DNA of 13,598 bases from JBFWQM01 sp050249455 (lineage in GTDB: Bacteria; Pseudomonadota; Alphaproteobacteria; MPNO01; VGEU01). Location of the stretch: positions 1 through 13,598 of the forward strand of contig JBFWQM010000151.1 of assembly GCA_050249455.1 (NCBI GenBank), given 5' to 3'. The notes below the pieces were generated by a model. That model did not search any database and had not been told where the DNA came from. It was given only the letters and a program-made list of their open reading frames with translations. The translations under genes were made by a program, and so were the position numbers. This document shows, piece by piece, positions 1 through 6,740 of the stretch. The first letter of the stretch is position 1; each line of letters starts with the position of its first letter.

Positions 1-199
1 CGTCACCGTGCAGCTCTGCATCCCGTGCCTCGGCTGCCCCGGGGTCGGGATGCTGCACGGCCGGGTGCGCGAGGCGCTGATGGCGCTGCCCGGCGTCACC
101 GACGTGGTGATGGCCGAAGGCTGGCACCTGACGTGGTCGCGCGACATGATCGAGCCGGAGGTGCGCGACCTCATGCGCGTCAACGGCATCCAGGTTTGA
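1..199 (+). CDS. DUF59/MIP18-family protein, PaaD N-terminal-domain-like (5' end outside window)
   Basis: The reading frame is open to the left edge, so this is the last 66 or so residues of a protein that starts upstream; the GTG at position 8 is probably not the true start, because the DUF59 fold needs about 40 more N-terminal residues. The visible part has the family's Cys segment (CIPCLGCPG), then a helix and the ending GWHLTWSRDMIEPEVRDLM, which resembles the end of the DUF59 domain of PaaD (E. coli PaaJ). PaaD is needed for phenylacetyl-CoA epoxidase activity and is thought to help metal or Fe-S centre assembly; DUF59 proteins in general act in Fe-S biogenesis. The protein stops right after the DUF59 domain and lacks the zinc ribbon that full PaaD carries; a matching ribbon lies at 1261-1482. 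The next gene starts 14 nt downstream, so it is probably in one operon with it. Confidence 0.75.
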   Translation, partial: VTVQLCIPCLGCPGVGMLHGRVREALMALPGVTDVVMAEGWHLTWSRDMIEPEVRDLMRVNGIQV

Positions 200-213
200 C
201 GGGAACCCAGGCG

Positions 214-477
214 ATGGAAGAGCACGAGAAGAAGTTCGACCGCAAGCGCGAGCGCGGCGGCATGACGCCGAAGTACTACGAGGTGTTCGCGCGCAAGAGC
301 TCGGAGGATTCGCTGACCCACGTGGGCAGCGTGGAGGCGCCGAACGACGACCTGGCGCAGGTGCGCGCCTGGTTCGTCTACGACCAGCACGACTGGAAGG
401 AGATGTGCGTGGTACCGACCGACGCGATCGTCACGGTCACCGAGCACGGCAAGTCCGCCAAGATCAAGATGAACTGA
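214..477 (+). CDS. PaaB-like subunit of a phenylacetyl-CoA epoxidase-type oxygenase
   Basis: This 87-residue protein resembles PaaB, the small non-catalytic subunit of the multicomponent ring 1,2-phenylacetyl-CoA epoxidase (about 95 residues in E. coli). The diagnostic part is YYEVFARKSSEDSLTHVGSV (residues 20-39), matching the PaaB pattern YEVFxR...HVGS, followed by a helix and the CVVPTDAIV strand. In known complexes PaaB bridges PaaAC units. It sits between a DUF59 gene and a PaaC-like gene. The ATG at 214 was chosen because it follows the upstream stop by 14 nt with GGGA about 9 nt ahead; an in-frame ATG at 262 would still keep the conserved core. The longer upstream extension of this frame overlaps the DUF59 gene and is not coding. 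Family membership is fairly sure, substrate is not. Confidence 0.8.
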   Translation: MEEHEKKFDRKRERGGMTPKYYEVFARKSSEDSLTHVGSVEAPNDDLAQVRAWFVYDQHDWKEMCVVPTDAIVTVTEHGKSAKIKMN

Positions 478-484
478 GGCCGCC

Positions 485-1264
485 ATGACCCTCGACTCCA
501 TCGACCTGCCGAAGGACGTCTCGACGGCGCTGCAGAACGACCTGCTGGCGATCGCCGACACCAAGCTGGTGCTCGGCAACTGGTACACCGAGTGCGTGAT
601 GAACGGCCGCTCGCTGCCGGACTTCGCCGCGATCCTCGGCATGTGCACCGCCTCGTTCGGCCAGACCCGCGCGCTCTACCAGTATCTGACCCAGTACGGC
701 CACGAGTTCGGCAAGCTGGAGCGCGGCCGCGGCGCCGACGACATCCGCTCGATGAACCTGCTCGACGAGGCGCCGGCGGGATGGGAGGATTTCCTCGCCG
801 CCGTTTGGCTCGCCGAGCTGGCGAGCTGGATGATGCTGTCGGGCTTCCTGCACAACCCGGACCGCCAGCTCGCCGGCCTCGCCAAGAAGATCGGCCAGGA
901 GACCTATTTCCACCTGAAGTACGCCGATGGCTGGATGCGCATCATCGCCGAGGGCGCGGACGCCACCGCGACCTTCCGCAAGGCGTTCGAGAAGCGCTAC
1001 CCGTTGGCGCTGCGGTGGTTCGGCCCCGAAGGCGCGGCCGATCCGGTGCACGCGGCGGGCCGCCGCGACATGCCCATGGCGCAGGTGCGCGCCGCCTTCG
1101 TGAAGGAAGTGGCGAAGGCCGGCGACATCCTGGGCGCGCCGCTGCCGACCGACGCGAAGCCGGCGTTCGGCGCCGATTGGCGTGCCGACGCGCGGCGCAA
1201 CGGCCCGCTGCCGGCCGGCCTGTGGGAGGTCGTCCGGTTCAAGGACCAGGAACTCGCCTGGTGA
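485..1264 (+). CDS. PaaC-like subunit of a phenylacetyl-CoA epoxidase-type oxygenase
   Basis: The protein has 259 residues, close to PaaC (248 in E. coli), the ferritin-like structural partner of catalytic PaaA. Recognisable blocks are TASFGQTRALYQY (residues 55-67, cf. the GLDLLGQARxxxxY helix), ETYFHLKYADGWM (139-151, cf. EARYHLRFSRGWL, with the E-x3-H pair retained) and the ending LWEVVRFKDQELAW, which parallels the MLAEMQYLQ...GQQW end of PaaC. PaaA proper is not in the window and presumably lies just upstream. GAGG at 476-479 stands 5 nt before the ATG and overlaps the stop of the PaaB-like gene, so the two are tightly linked; the downstream gene overlaps by 4 nt. The sequence is clearly divergent from classical PaaC, so the complex may act on another CoA thioester. 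Confidence 0.8.
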   Translation: MTLDSIDLPKDVSTALQNDLLAIADTKLVLGNWYTECVMNGRSLPDFAAILGMCTASFGQTRALYQYLTQYGHEFGKLERGRGADDIRSMNLLDEAPAGWEDFLAAVWLAELASWMMLSGFLHNPDRQLAGLAKKIGQETYFHLKYADGWMRIIAEGADATATFRKAFEKRYPLALRWFGPEGAADPVHAAGRRDMPMAQVRAAFVKEVAKAGDILGAPLPTDAKPAFGADWRADARRNGPLPAGLWEVVRFKDQELAW

Positions 1265-1482
1265 CCGACCGCGCCGTCACGCACAGCCGGGTGTTCACCG
1301 GCGACAAGGACTTCGAAGGGGTAAAGTGCCCCCATTGCGGCGGCGAGGACCTCGTCGTGCAGTCGCTGTTCGGCGGCTCCGTGTCGGAGGTCCTGTTCCG
1401 CTGCAACGGCTGCAAGACCTGCTTCAACTGGGTGAAGTGGCGCGGCGCCCTGCCGCCCACCGCCCACGACCAGGCCGACTGA
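1261..1482 (+). CDS. Small zinc-ribbon protein resembling the C-terminal domain of PaaD
   Basis: A 73-residue protein starting at GTG, whose start overlaps the stop of the PaaC-like gene (GTGA), a sign of translational coupling. It carries one zinc ribbon: Cys23-x2-Cys26 and Cys48-x2-Cys51, with a further Cys54. The spacing and text CPHCGG...SLFGG...LFRCNGC...F resemble the C-terminal ribbon of PaaD, which reads roughly CPxCGS...S.FGST..KALYxCxxCxEPFD. Here it is a free-standing gene, whereas in classical paa operons it is fused behind the DUF59 domain. The inferred role is in assembly or maintenance of the oxygenase metal centre, together with the DUF59 protein encoded at the start of the window. 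Family resemblance is by eye only. An unrelated small ribbon protein is the main alternative. Confidence 0.75.
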   Translation: MTDRAVTHSRVFTGDKDFEGVKCPHCGGEDLVVQSLFGGSVSEVLFRCNGCKTCFNWVKWRGALPPTAHDQAD

Positions 1483-1516
1483 AGGCGCGCGCCGGCCCGC
1501 CGCCGGAGACGACCGA

Positions 1517-3112
1517 ATGCCGCTCATCCCTAATCCCGAACGCCGGCTCGGCGGGATCGACTTCATCCTGCGCCGCACCGCCGAGATCCACCCCGACCGG
1601 ATCGCGATCGACGACCGGCTCCACGGCGTCGCGCTGACGTATGAGGAGCTCCGCGCGCGATCGAGCCGGCTGGCGCGGGCGCTGATCGCCCGCGGCGTCG
1701 GCAAGGGCGACCCCGTCGCCTACGCGTTCTTCAATGAGCACGCCTCGCTCGAGATCCTGTTCGCCTGCTGCATGGCGGGCGCGGTGGCGGTGCCGCTCAA
1801 CAACCGCCTGGCGCCCGCGGAAGCGCGCGACTACCTGGCGCGCCAGAACGTGCGCACCTTCGTCGGCAACGCCGCGCTGGCCGGGCTGGTCGATGGCGTC
1901 GCGCTCGACACGCTGATCCTGCGCGGCAGCGGCCTGCCGGCGGGCGCGCTGGACTACGAGGCGGTGCTTGGCGGGCAGAGCGGCGATGCGCTGCCGCCGC
2001 AGGCATCGTGGGAAGACTGCTACATGATGGCGATGACCGGCGGCACCACCGGCGGGCCGAAGGCGGCGGTGTGGAGCCACGGCGGCTGCCTGATGGATAC
2101 GCTCGCCGTCCTCACCCACATGGAGATCAAGCGTGGCACGGCGAGCCTCTGCCTGGCGCCGACCTACCACGCCGCGGGGCTGGGGTGGAGCGTGCTGCCG
2201 GTCCTGTGGCAGGGCGGCCGGCTGATCATGCCGCCGACGCCGGCGTTCAATGCGCGCTTCGTCCTCGACACGCTGCGGAACGAGGACATCCGCTACCTGA
2301 TGATCGTGCCGGCGATGATCGCGCCGCTCGCGGATGCGTGGGACGGCGTCCCGGTGACGGGGCTCAAGTCGATGTGCGTCGCCTCCGCCCCGACGCCGGA
2401 GCCGCAACGCCGCCGGCTGCAGTCGATGTTCCCCGAGGCCGGCATCATCGCCGGCTACGGCATGACCGAGACGTTCTCGATGTGCCTGCAGACGATGGGC
2501 GAGTTCCTCGAACTTCCCGCGTCGGTCGGCGAACCCAGCGCCGTGACGCGGGTGCGCATCGTGGACGAGGAGGGCAAGCCTGTGCCGCGTGGCGCGGTCG
2601 GCCACATCCTCGGCCGCACCATGGCGATGTCGCTCTACTACAACAACGATCCGCAGAACACAGCCGGCACCTTCCGCACCATCGCTGGCGATCCCGAAGG
2701 CCTCGAATGGATGTGGACCGGCGACGTCGGGTTCATGGACGCGGAAGGCCGCGTCACCATTGTCGACCGCGCCAAGGACATCATCATCTCCGGCGGCGAG
2801 AACGTGCCCTCGGTGGAGGTCGAGACAGTGCTGCTCAGCCATCCGGCGGTGAAGGAATGCGCCGTCGTCGGCAAGCCCGACGAGCGCTGGGGCGAGCGCG
2901 TGGTCGCCGTGCTGGTGAAGCAGGCCGGCGCGCCCGACGACGCCACCCTGGCGGCGGAGGCGGCGGCGCTGTGCCGCGACCGCCTGGCCGGCTACAAGGT
3001 GCCCAAGCAGTTCGGCTTCGTCGACGCCCTGCCGCGCAGCCCGTTCGGCAAGGTGCTCAAGCGCGACCTGGTGAAGATGGACCTCGCGCTCGTCGAGGCG
3101 GGACGGAAGTGA
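1517..3112 (+). CDS. ANL-superfamily acyl-CoA synthetase (AMP-forming carboxylate-CoA ligase)
   Basis: A complete 531-residue ATP-dependent ligase that adenylates a carboxylic acid and transfers it to CoA. The signatures are all present: phosphate-binding loop TGGTTGGPK at 174-182, GYGMTET at 313-319, TGD at 401-403, the hinge DRAKD at 417-421 followed by ISGGENV, and the catalytic lysine K512 in PRSPFGKVLKR. The style is that of medium/long-chain or cyclic-acid CoA ligases (FadD/FadK, cyclohexanecarboxylate-type) rather than PaaK phenylacetate-CoA ligase. GGAG at 1505-1508 lies 8 nt before the ATG, and the gene begins 34 nt after the zinc-ribbon gene, so it likely belongs to the oxygenase operon and supplies its CoA-thioester substrate. 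The exact acid cannot be read from sequence. Confidence 0.9.
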   Translation: MPLIPNPERRLGGIDFILRRTAEIHPDRIAIDDRLHGVALTYEELRARSSRLARALIARGVGKGDPVAYAFFNEHASLEILFACCMAGAVAVPLNNRLAPAEARDYLARQNVRTFVGNAALAGLVDGVALDTLILRGSGLPAGALDYEAVLGGQSGDALPPQASWEDCYMMAMTGGTTGGPKAAVWSHGGCLMDTLAVLTHMEIKRGTASLCLAPTYHAAGLGWSVLPVLWQGGRLIMPPTPAFNARFVLDTLRNEDIRYLMIVPAMIAPLADAWDGVPVTGLKSMCVASAPTPEPQRRRLQSMFPEAGIIAGYGMTETFSMCLQTMGEFLELPASVGEPSAVTRVRIVDEEGKPVPRGAVGHILGRTMAMSLYYNNDPQNTAGTFRTIAGDPEGLEWMWTGDVGFMDAEGRVTIVDRAKDIIISGGENVPSVEVETVLLSHPAVKECAVVGKPDERWGERVVAVLVKQAGAPDDATLAAEAAALCRDRLAGYKVPKQFGFVDALPRSPFGKVLKRDLVKMDLALVEAGRK

Positions 3113-3140
3113 CGGCGTTGGAATTCTTCGCGTGGAGAGG

Positions 3141-3220
3141 CCCCTCCCCCCGACCCCCTCCCACGAGGGGAGGGGGAGTGCTAGCCCCCTCCCCTCGCGG
3201 GAGGGGGTTGGGGGAGGGGG
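3141..3220. repeat. Paired GC-rich palindromes (REP/BIME-like), copy 1
   Basis: Two arms of about 36 nt (3141-3176 and 3185-3220) are near-perfect reverse complements of each other around a short centre, AGTGCTAG. Each arm itself contains a hairpin, CCCCCTCC-loop-GGAGGGGG, so the unit is a pair of REP-like palindromes in inverted orientation. Near-identical units lie at 6645-6729 and 7728-7806. It fills the gap between the CoA ligase and the nitroreductase gene, both on the plus strand. It may act as an attenuator or mRNA-stabilising structure, but there is no U-tract for a classical terminator. Confidence 0.85.
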
Positions 3221-3254
3221 CGCCTCCGCCCCGAGCTGCTGAGCGAGTGAGCCC

Positions 3255-4001
3255 ATGAACGCCCCCCTCGACGCCGACACGGCCGCCGCGCAGCGCCGCG
3301 AATCCCTGACCGACCCCGGCATCCCGGTCCGCGACTGCCACGTCGAGGAGGCGCTTCTGTCGCGCCGGTCGATCCGCGCGTTCAAGCCCGATCCGGTGCC
3401 GCACGCGACCTTGCGCCGGCTGCTGGACGTCGCGCGCTGGGCGCCCTCGGGCTCCAACATCCAGCCGTGGAAGGTGCACGTGCTGACCGGCGCGGGCCTG
3501 GACGAATTCAGGTCCGCACTGCTCGCCGCCGCGCGCGCCGGCGAGCCGCAGGCGATGGAGTACCACTACTACGCGCCGCAGTGGCGCGAGCCGTTCCTCG
3601 CCCGCCGCCGCGCCTGCGGCTTCGGCCTCTACGAGTCGATGGGCGTCAAGCGCGACGACCGCCCCGGCCGCCAGCGGGCGCAGGAGCGCAACTACGAGTT
3701 CTTCGGCGCGCCCGCCGGCATGCTGTTCTGGATCCCGTCCGACCTGGAGCACGGGTCGTGGATGGACTACGGCATGTTCATCTACTCGATCGTGCTGGCC
3801 GCGCGCGGACTCGGCCTGTCGTCGATCGCGCAAGGCGCGCTCGGCGAGTACCCGCACGTCGCCCACCGCATGTTCGGCGTCGGCGACGACCACAAGCTGA
3901 TCGGCGGGCTGTCGCTCGGCTGGGCGGACCCGGAGGCGCCGGTGAACCTGTTCCAGCCCGACCGCATCGCCGTCGACGACTTCACCACCTGGATGGATTG
4001 A
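3255..4001 (+). CDS. Nitroreductase-family FMN-dependent oxidoreductase
   Basis: A 248-residue member of the NADH/FMN nitroreductase fold. The FMN-contacting N-terminal motif SRRSIRAF (36-43) and APSGSNIQPW (63-72) are intact, and the C-terminal part has GLGLSSIAQGAL (185-196) and a GGLSLGWADP strand turn (217-226). These proteins reduce nitro groups, quinones or enoate/aromatic systems with NAD(P)H, and some carry out ring reduction or dehydrogenation; the actual reaction is not deducible. The gene is separated from the upstream ligase by repeat copy 1, and the downstream crotonase starts 2 nt after its stop, so those two are co-translated. In this setting it may reduce a dearomatised CoA intermediate. 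No strong ribosome binding site precedes the ATG. Confidence 0.85.
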   Translation: MNAPLDADTAAAQRRESLTDPGIPVRDCHVEEALLSRRSIRAFKPDPVPHATLRRLLDVARWAPSGSNIQPWKVHVLTGAGLDEFRSALLAAARAGEPQAMEYHYYAPQWREPFLARRRACGFGLYESMGVKRDDRPGRQRAQERNYEFFGAPAGMLFWIPSDLEHGSWMDYGMFIYSIVLAARGLGLSSIAQGALGEYPHVAHRMFGVGDDHKLIGGLSLGWADPEAPVNLFQPDRIAVDDFTTWMD

Positions 4002-4003
4002 GC

Positions 4004-4798
4004 ATGGATTACGCCGCCTTCAAGACCGTTCTGATCAGCCGCCGCGACCGCATCCTGACGGTCACGCTGAACCGGCCGGAGAAGTTCAACGCCATCGACG
4101 CGACGATGCACAGCGAGCTGTCGCGCCTGTTCTACGAGATCAACCGCGACCGCTCGGTCGACATCGTCATCCTGACCGGCGCCGGCAAGGCGTTCTCGGC
4201 CGGCGGCGACGTCGAGTGGCTGCAGTCGATGATCGACGACCCGTGGGAATGGGAGGTGCTGACGGAGGAGGCGAAGGGGGTCGTGATGTCGATCCTCGAA
4301 TGCCGCCAGCCGGTGATCTGCAAGCTCAACGGCGCCGCCGCCGGGCTCGGCGCCACCATCGCGCTCGCCTGCGACGTGGTGTTCGGCTCCGACAAGGCGG
4401 TGATCGGCGACCCGCACGTCAAGGTCGGCTTCGCCGCCGGCGACGGCGGCACCGCGCTGTGGCCGTTCCTGATCGGCTACGCGCGCGCCCGCGAATTCCT
4501 CTATACCGGCGAGCTCCTGACCGCCCAGAAGGCGGCCGACATCGGCCTGATCAACCACTGCGTTCCGGCCGACCAGCTCGACTCTCGGGTAGAGGCGTTC
4601 GCCGACCAGCTCGCCAACGGGGCGATCCGCGCCATCCAGTGGACCAAGCGCGCGATCAACGGGCCCCTCAAGCGGATCGCGGCCGAGAACCTCGACATGT
4701 CGCTGGCGCTGGAGGCGAAGTCCAACATCACCGCCGACCACCAGGAAGGCGTCAACGCGCTGCGCGAGAAGAGGAAGCCCAGGTTCACCGGGAAGTAG
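4004..4798 (+). CDS. Crotonase-superfamily protein (enoyl-CoA hydratase/isomerase-like)
   Basis: A 264-residue crotonase-fold protein that should bind an acyl-CoA. The oxyanion-hole segments AFSAGGD (63-69) and AAAGLGATIALACD (111-124) are present, as are the downstream GDGGT (146-150) and the LLTAQKAADIGLINH block (171-185). The two catalytic glutamates of canonical hydratases (Glu144 and Glu164 in rat enoyl-CoA hydratase) fall at Thr118 and His138 here, so ordinary hydration is unlikely. Asp147 just before GG may be the working acid/base, as aspartates in that loop are in PaaG-type isomerases and 4-chlorobenzoyl-CoA dehalogenase. The start at 4004 lies 2 nt after the nitroreductase stop; a longer upstream frame is only a shadow. 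It could isomerise the epoxide product or open a ring. Confidence 0.85.
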   Translation: MDYAAFKTVLISRRDRILTVTLNRPEKFNAIDATMHSELSRLFYEINRDRSVDIVILTGAGKAFSAGGDVEWLQSMIDDPWEWEVLTEEAKGVVMSILECRQPVICKLNGAAAGLGATIALACDVVFGSDKAVIGDPHVKVGFAAGDGGTALWPFLIGYARAREFLYTGELLTAQKAADIGLINHCVPADQLDSRVEAFADQLANGAIRAIQWTKRAINGPLKRIAAENLDMSLALEAKSNITADHQEGVNALREKRKPRFTGK

Positions 4799-4818
4799 GT
4801 GGGGCTGCAGAGGCGTTC

Positions 4819-4912
4819 CGTAGGGGCGGGTTTCAAACCCGCCCTGTCGCTGCCGCGACACGGTCTGACAGCGTACCGCGGATGGAGGGCGGGTTTGAAA
4901 CCCGCTCCTACG
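4819..4912. repeat. 27-bp inverted repeat built on GCGGGTTTCAAACCCGC
   Basis: The arms 4819-4845 and 4886-4912 are reverse complements at 26 of 27 positions, separated by about 40 nt. Each arm also contains its own palindrome, GCGGGTTT-C-AAACCCGC, so hairpins can form within an arm or between arms. It occupies most of the gap between the crotonase and the benzoate-CoA-ligase-like gene. It is a different sequence family from the CCCCTCCC palindromes elsewhere in the window. A dispersed, possibly mobile palindromic element is likely; a role in ending upstream transcription is possible. Confidence 0.85.
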
Positions 4913-4932
4913 CAAGAACCGGGGCGCCTGTC

Positions 4933-4960
4933 TTGCGCCCTTGCGACGACCGGCTATAAA
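4933..4960 (+). promoter_or_regulatory. Possible sigma-70-type promoter before the second CoA ligase
   Basis: TATAAA at 4955-4960 matches 5 of 6 bases of the -10 consensus, unusual in this GC-rich DNA, and TTGCGC at 4933-4938 gives a weak -35 at a 16-nt spacing. The ligase ATG at 4986 follows with GGAGG at 4974-4978. It would give this gene its own promoter downstream of the inverted repeat. The -35 is poor, so confidence is low. Confidence 0.3.
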
Positions 4961-4985
4961 TCCGGCGGAAGACGGAGGTTTCGCG

Positions 4986-6620
4986 ATGGATTCAGGCCAG
5001 CAGAACGCTTGGCGCGAGCGCATCTACGGCCCGGAGTGGCGGGCGTGGAAGGACCCCGACGTCCCGGAGACCTTCAACCCCACGACGCTCCTGCTCGACA
5101 AGCATCTCGGCACGCCGGCGGCAGGCAAGTGCGCGCTTGCGGTGGACGACGCCGACTACAGCTACGCCGATCTTCTCGCCCACGTCTGCCGCGCGGCGCA
5201 CGGCCTCGTCTCGCTCGGCCTGCGGGCGGAGGACCGCATCCTTCTGTTCGGCACCGACAGCCTGGAGTTCATGGCGGTGTGGCTGGGCGCGGTGCGCGCC
5301 GGCATCGTGCCGGTGGTGATCTCCGACCAGTACAAGGCGGCGAACCTGCGCTACTTCCTCGACGACACGGCAGCGCGGGCGCTGTTCATCGACGCGGAGC
5401 AGACGGCCAAGCTGGACGAGATCGCGTCCAGCCTGCCGCGCACGCTGGAGCACATCGTCGTGCGCGGCGCGGCGCGCGGCAAAGCGGTCGCCTACGACGC
5501 GATGGTGGCGGACAAGGCGGCGACGTTCGAACCGCTGCTGCGGCACAGGAACGACATCGCCTACATGTTCTATTCCGGCGGCACGACCGGCACGGCGAAG
5601 GGCATCACCCATCTCGCGCACGATTTCCCGATCATCCCGGAGCGCCACGGCGCGTTCTGGGAATACCATGCCGGCGACGTGGTGCACGCGACGTCGAAGA
5701 AGTACTTCACCCACGGCCTGTGGCCCGGCGTGCTGATCCCGCTCTACTGGGGCGCGACCGCGGTCATCAGCCGGCTGCCGCCGACGCCGGACAACGTCAT
5801 CCGCATCGTCGAATCGCGGCGCGCGACGAAGCTGGTCACCGTGCCCACCATCGTGAAGAACATGATGCTGTTCGTGGAGGAGACCGGCCACACGCCGAAG
5901 TTCGACTCCTGCGGCCTGGTCATCACCGCGTCTGAGAAGATGCCGCCCGAGATCTTCGAGAAGTTCCGCGCCACGTTCGGGACCGAGCTGCACGATTCGA
6001 TCGGCTCGAGCGAGATCACCTACGAGTGGATCGCCAACCGGCCGAAGGAATACAAGCGTGGGTCGCTCGGCAAGCCGGTGTTCGGCTTCGAGGCGAAGCT
6101 GATGGACCCCGACGGCAACGAGATCACCGAGCCCGGCCGCGAGGGCGAGGCGTGGATCAAGTCGGTCACCGCCTGCTTCTTCTACTGGCGCAAGTACGAC
6201 CGCACCAAGGAGACCTTCGTCGGCCCGTGGACGCGCACCGGCGACACGCTCTATTTCGACGAGGACGGGTTCTTCTGGTTCGCCGGCCGGTCCGACGACG
6301 TGTTCAAGGTGAAGGGCCTGTGGGTGTCGCCGATCGAGGTCGAGGCCGCGATCACCGAGCACCCCGCCGTGCTGGAGGCGGCCGTGATCTCGTTCGAGGA
6401 CGCCGACGGCCTGACCAAGCCGATGGCGTTCGTCGTGCTGCGGCCGGGGAACGCGGCGTCGGATGCGCTCGCCGCGGCGCTGAAGGAGAACGTGCGCAAG
6501 GTCGGCGGCTACAAGGTGCCCGACGACATCGCGTTCGTCGACGCGCTGCCGCGCACGACGTTGCTGAAGATCGACCGGCGGACGCTCCGGGAGCAGGAGC
6601 GGGCGCGGCGGGGGAAGTAG
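4986..6620 (+). CDS. Benzoate-CoA-ligase-like acyl-CoA synthetase (ANL superfamily)
   Basis: A 544-residue AMP-forming ligase. Motifs: SGGTTGTAK at 197-205, SSEITYEWIANRPKEYKRG (the aryl-acid ligase equivalent of the GSTE block), TGD at 418-420, AGRSDDVFKVKGLWVSPIEV around 433-452 and the catalytic lysine K528. The block GRSDDxxKVxGxWVSPIEVE is typical of benzoate- and hydroxybenzoate-CoA ligases, so an aromatic or cyclic carboxylate is the best guess. The lysine context is PRTTLLKIDRR, lacking the usual glycine before Lys. GGAGG at 4974-4978 is 7 nt before the ATG, which fixes the start; the frame is open further upstream but has no comparable site. It is separated from the crotonase by an inverted repeat and converges on the deacetylase-like gene across repeat copy 2. 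Confidence 0.88.
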   Translation: MDSGQQNAWRERIYGPEWRAWKDPDVPETFNPTTLLLDKHLGTPAAGKCALAVDDADYSYADLLAHVCRAAHGLVSLGLRAEDRILLFGTDSLEFMAVWLGAVRAGIVPVVISDQYKAANLRYFLDDTAARALFIDAEQTAKLDEIASSLPRTLEHIVVRGAARGKAVAYDAMVADKAATFEPLLRHRNDIAYMFYSGGTTGTAKGITHLAHDFPIIPERHGAFWEYHAGDVVHATSKKYFTHGLWPGVLIPLYWGATAVISRLPPTPDNVIRIVESRRATKLVTVPTIVKNMMLFVEETGHTPKFDSCGLVITASEKMPPEIFEKFRATFGTELHDSIGSSEITYEWIANRPKEYKRGSLGKPVFGFEAKLMDPDGNEITEPGREGEAWIKSVTACFFYWRKYDRTKETFVGPWTRTGDTLYFDEDGFFWFAGRSDDVFKVKGLWVSPIEVEAAITEHPAVLEAAVISFEDADGLTKPMAFVVLRPGNAASDALAAALKENVRKVGGYKVPDDIAFVDALPRTTLLKIDRRTLREQERARRGK

Positions 6621-6644
6621 GGTCACACAGCGAGAGGTCGAGAC

Positions 6645-6729
6645 GCCCCCTCCCCCAACCCCCTCCCACGAGGGGAGGGGGCTATTCTTCTCCCCCTCCC
6701 CTCGTGGGAGGGGGTCGGGGGGAGGGGGC
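6645..6729. repeat. Paired GC-rich palindromes (REP/BIME-like), copy 2
   Basis: Left arm 6645-6681 and right arm from 6692 are near-complementary around the centre CTATTCTTCT, each with an inner CCCCCTCC/GGAGGGGG hairpin. It lies between the convergent ends of the CoA ligase (plus) and the PuuE-like gene (minus), where a bidirectional transcription stop would be expected, although no T-tract follows the stems. Confidence 0.85.
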
Positions 6730-6740
6730 CTCTCCGCGCC

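Noticed and set aside
8..10. GTG at position 8 as the start of the DUF59 gene
   Set aside because: It would leave only the second half of the DUF59 fold, and the frame is open to the window edge.
1424..3460. A 678-residue minus-strand open frame opposite the first CoA ligase
   Set aside because: It is the antisense of a gene with all ANL motifs, is Arg/His/Ala-rich without recognisable domains, and such frames are expected at this GC content.
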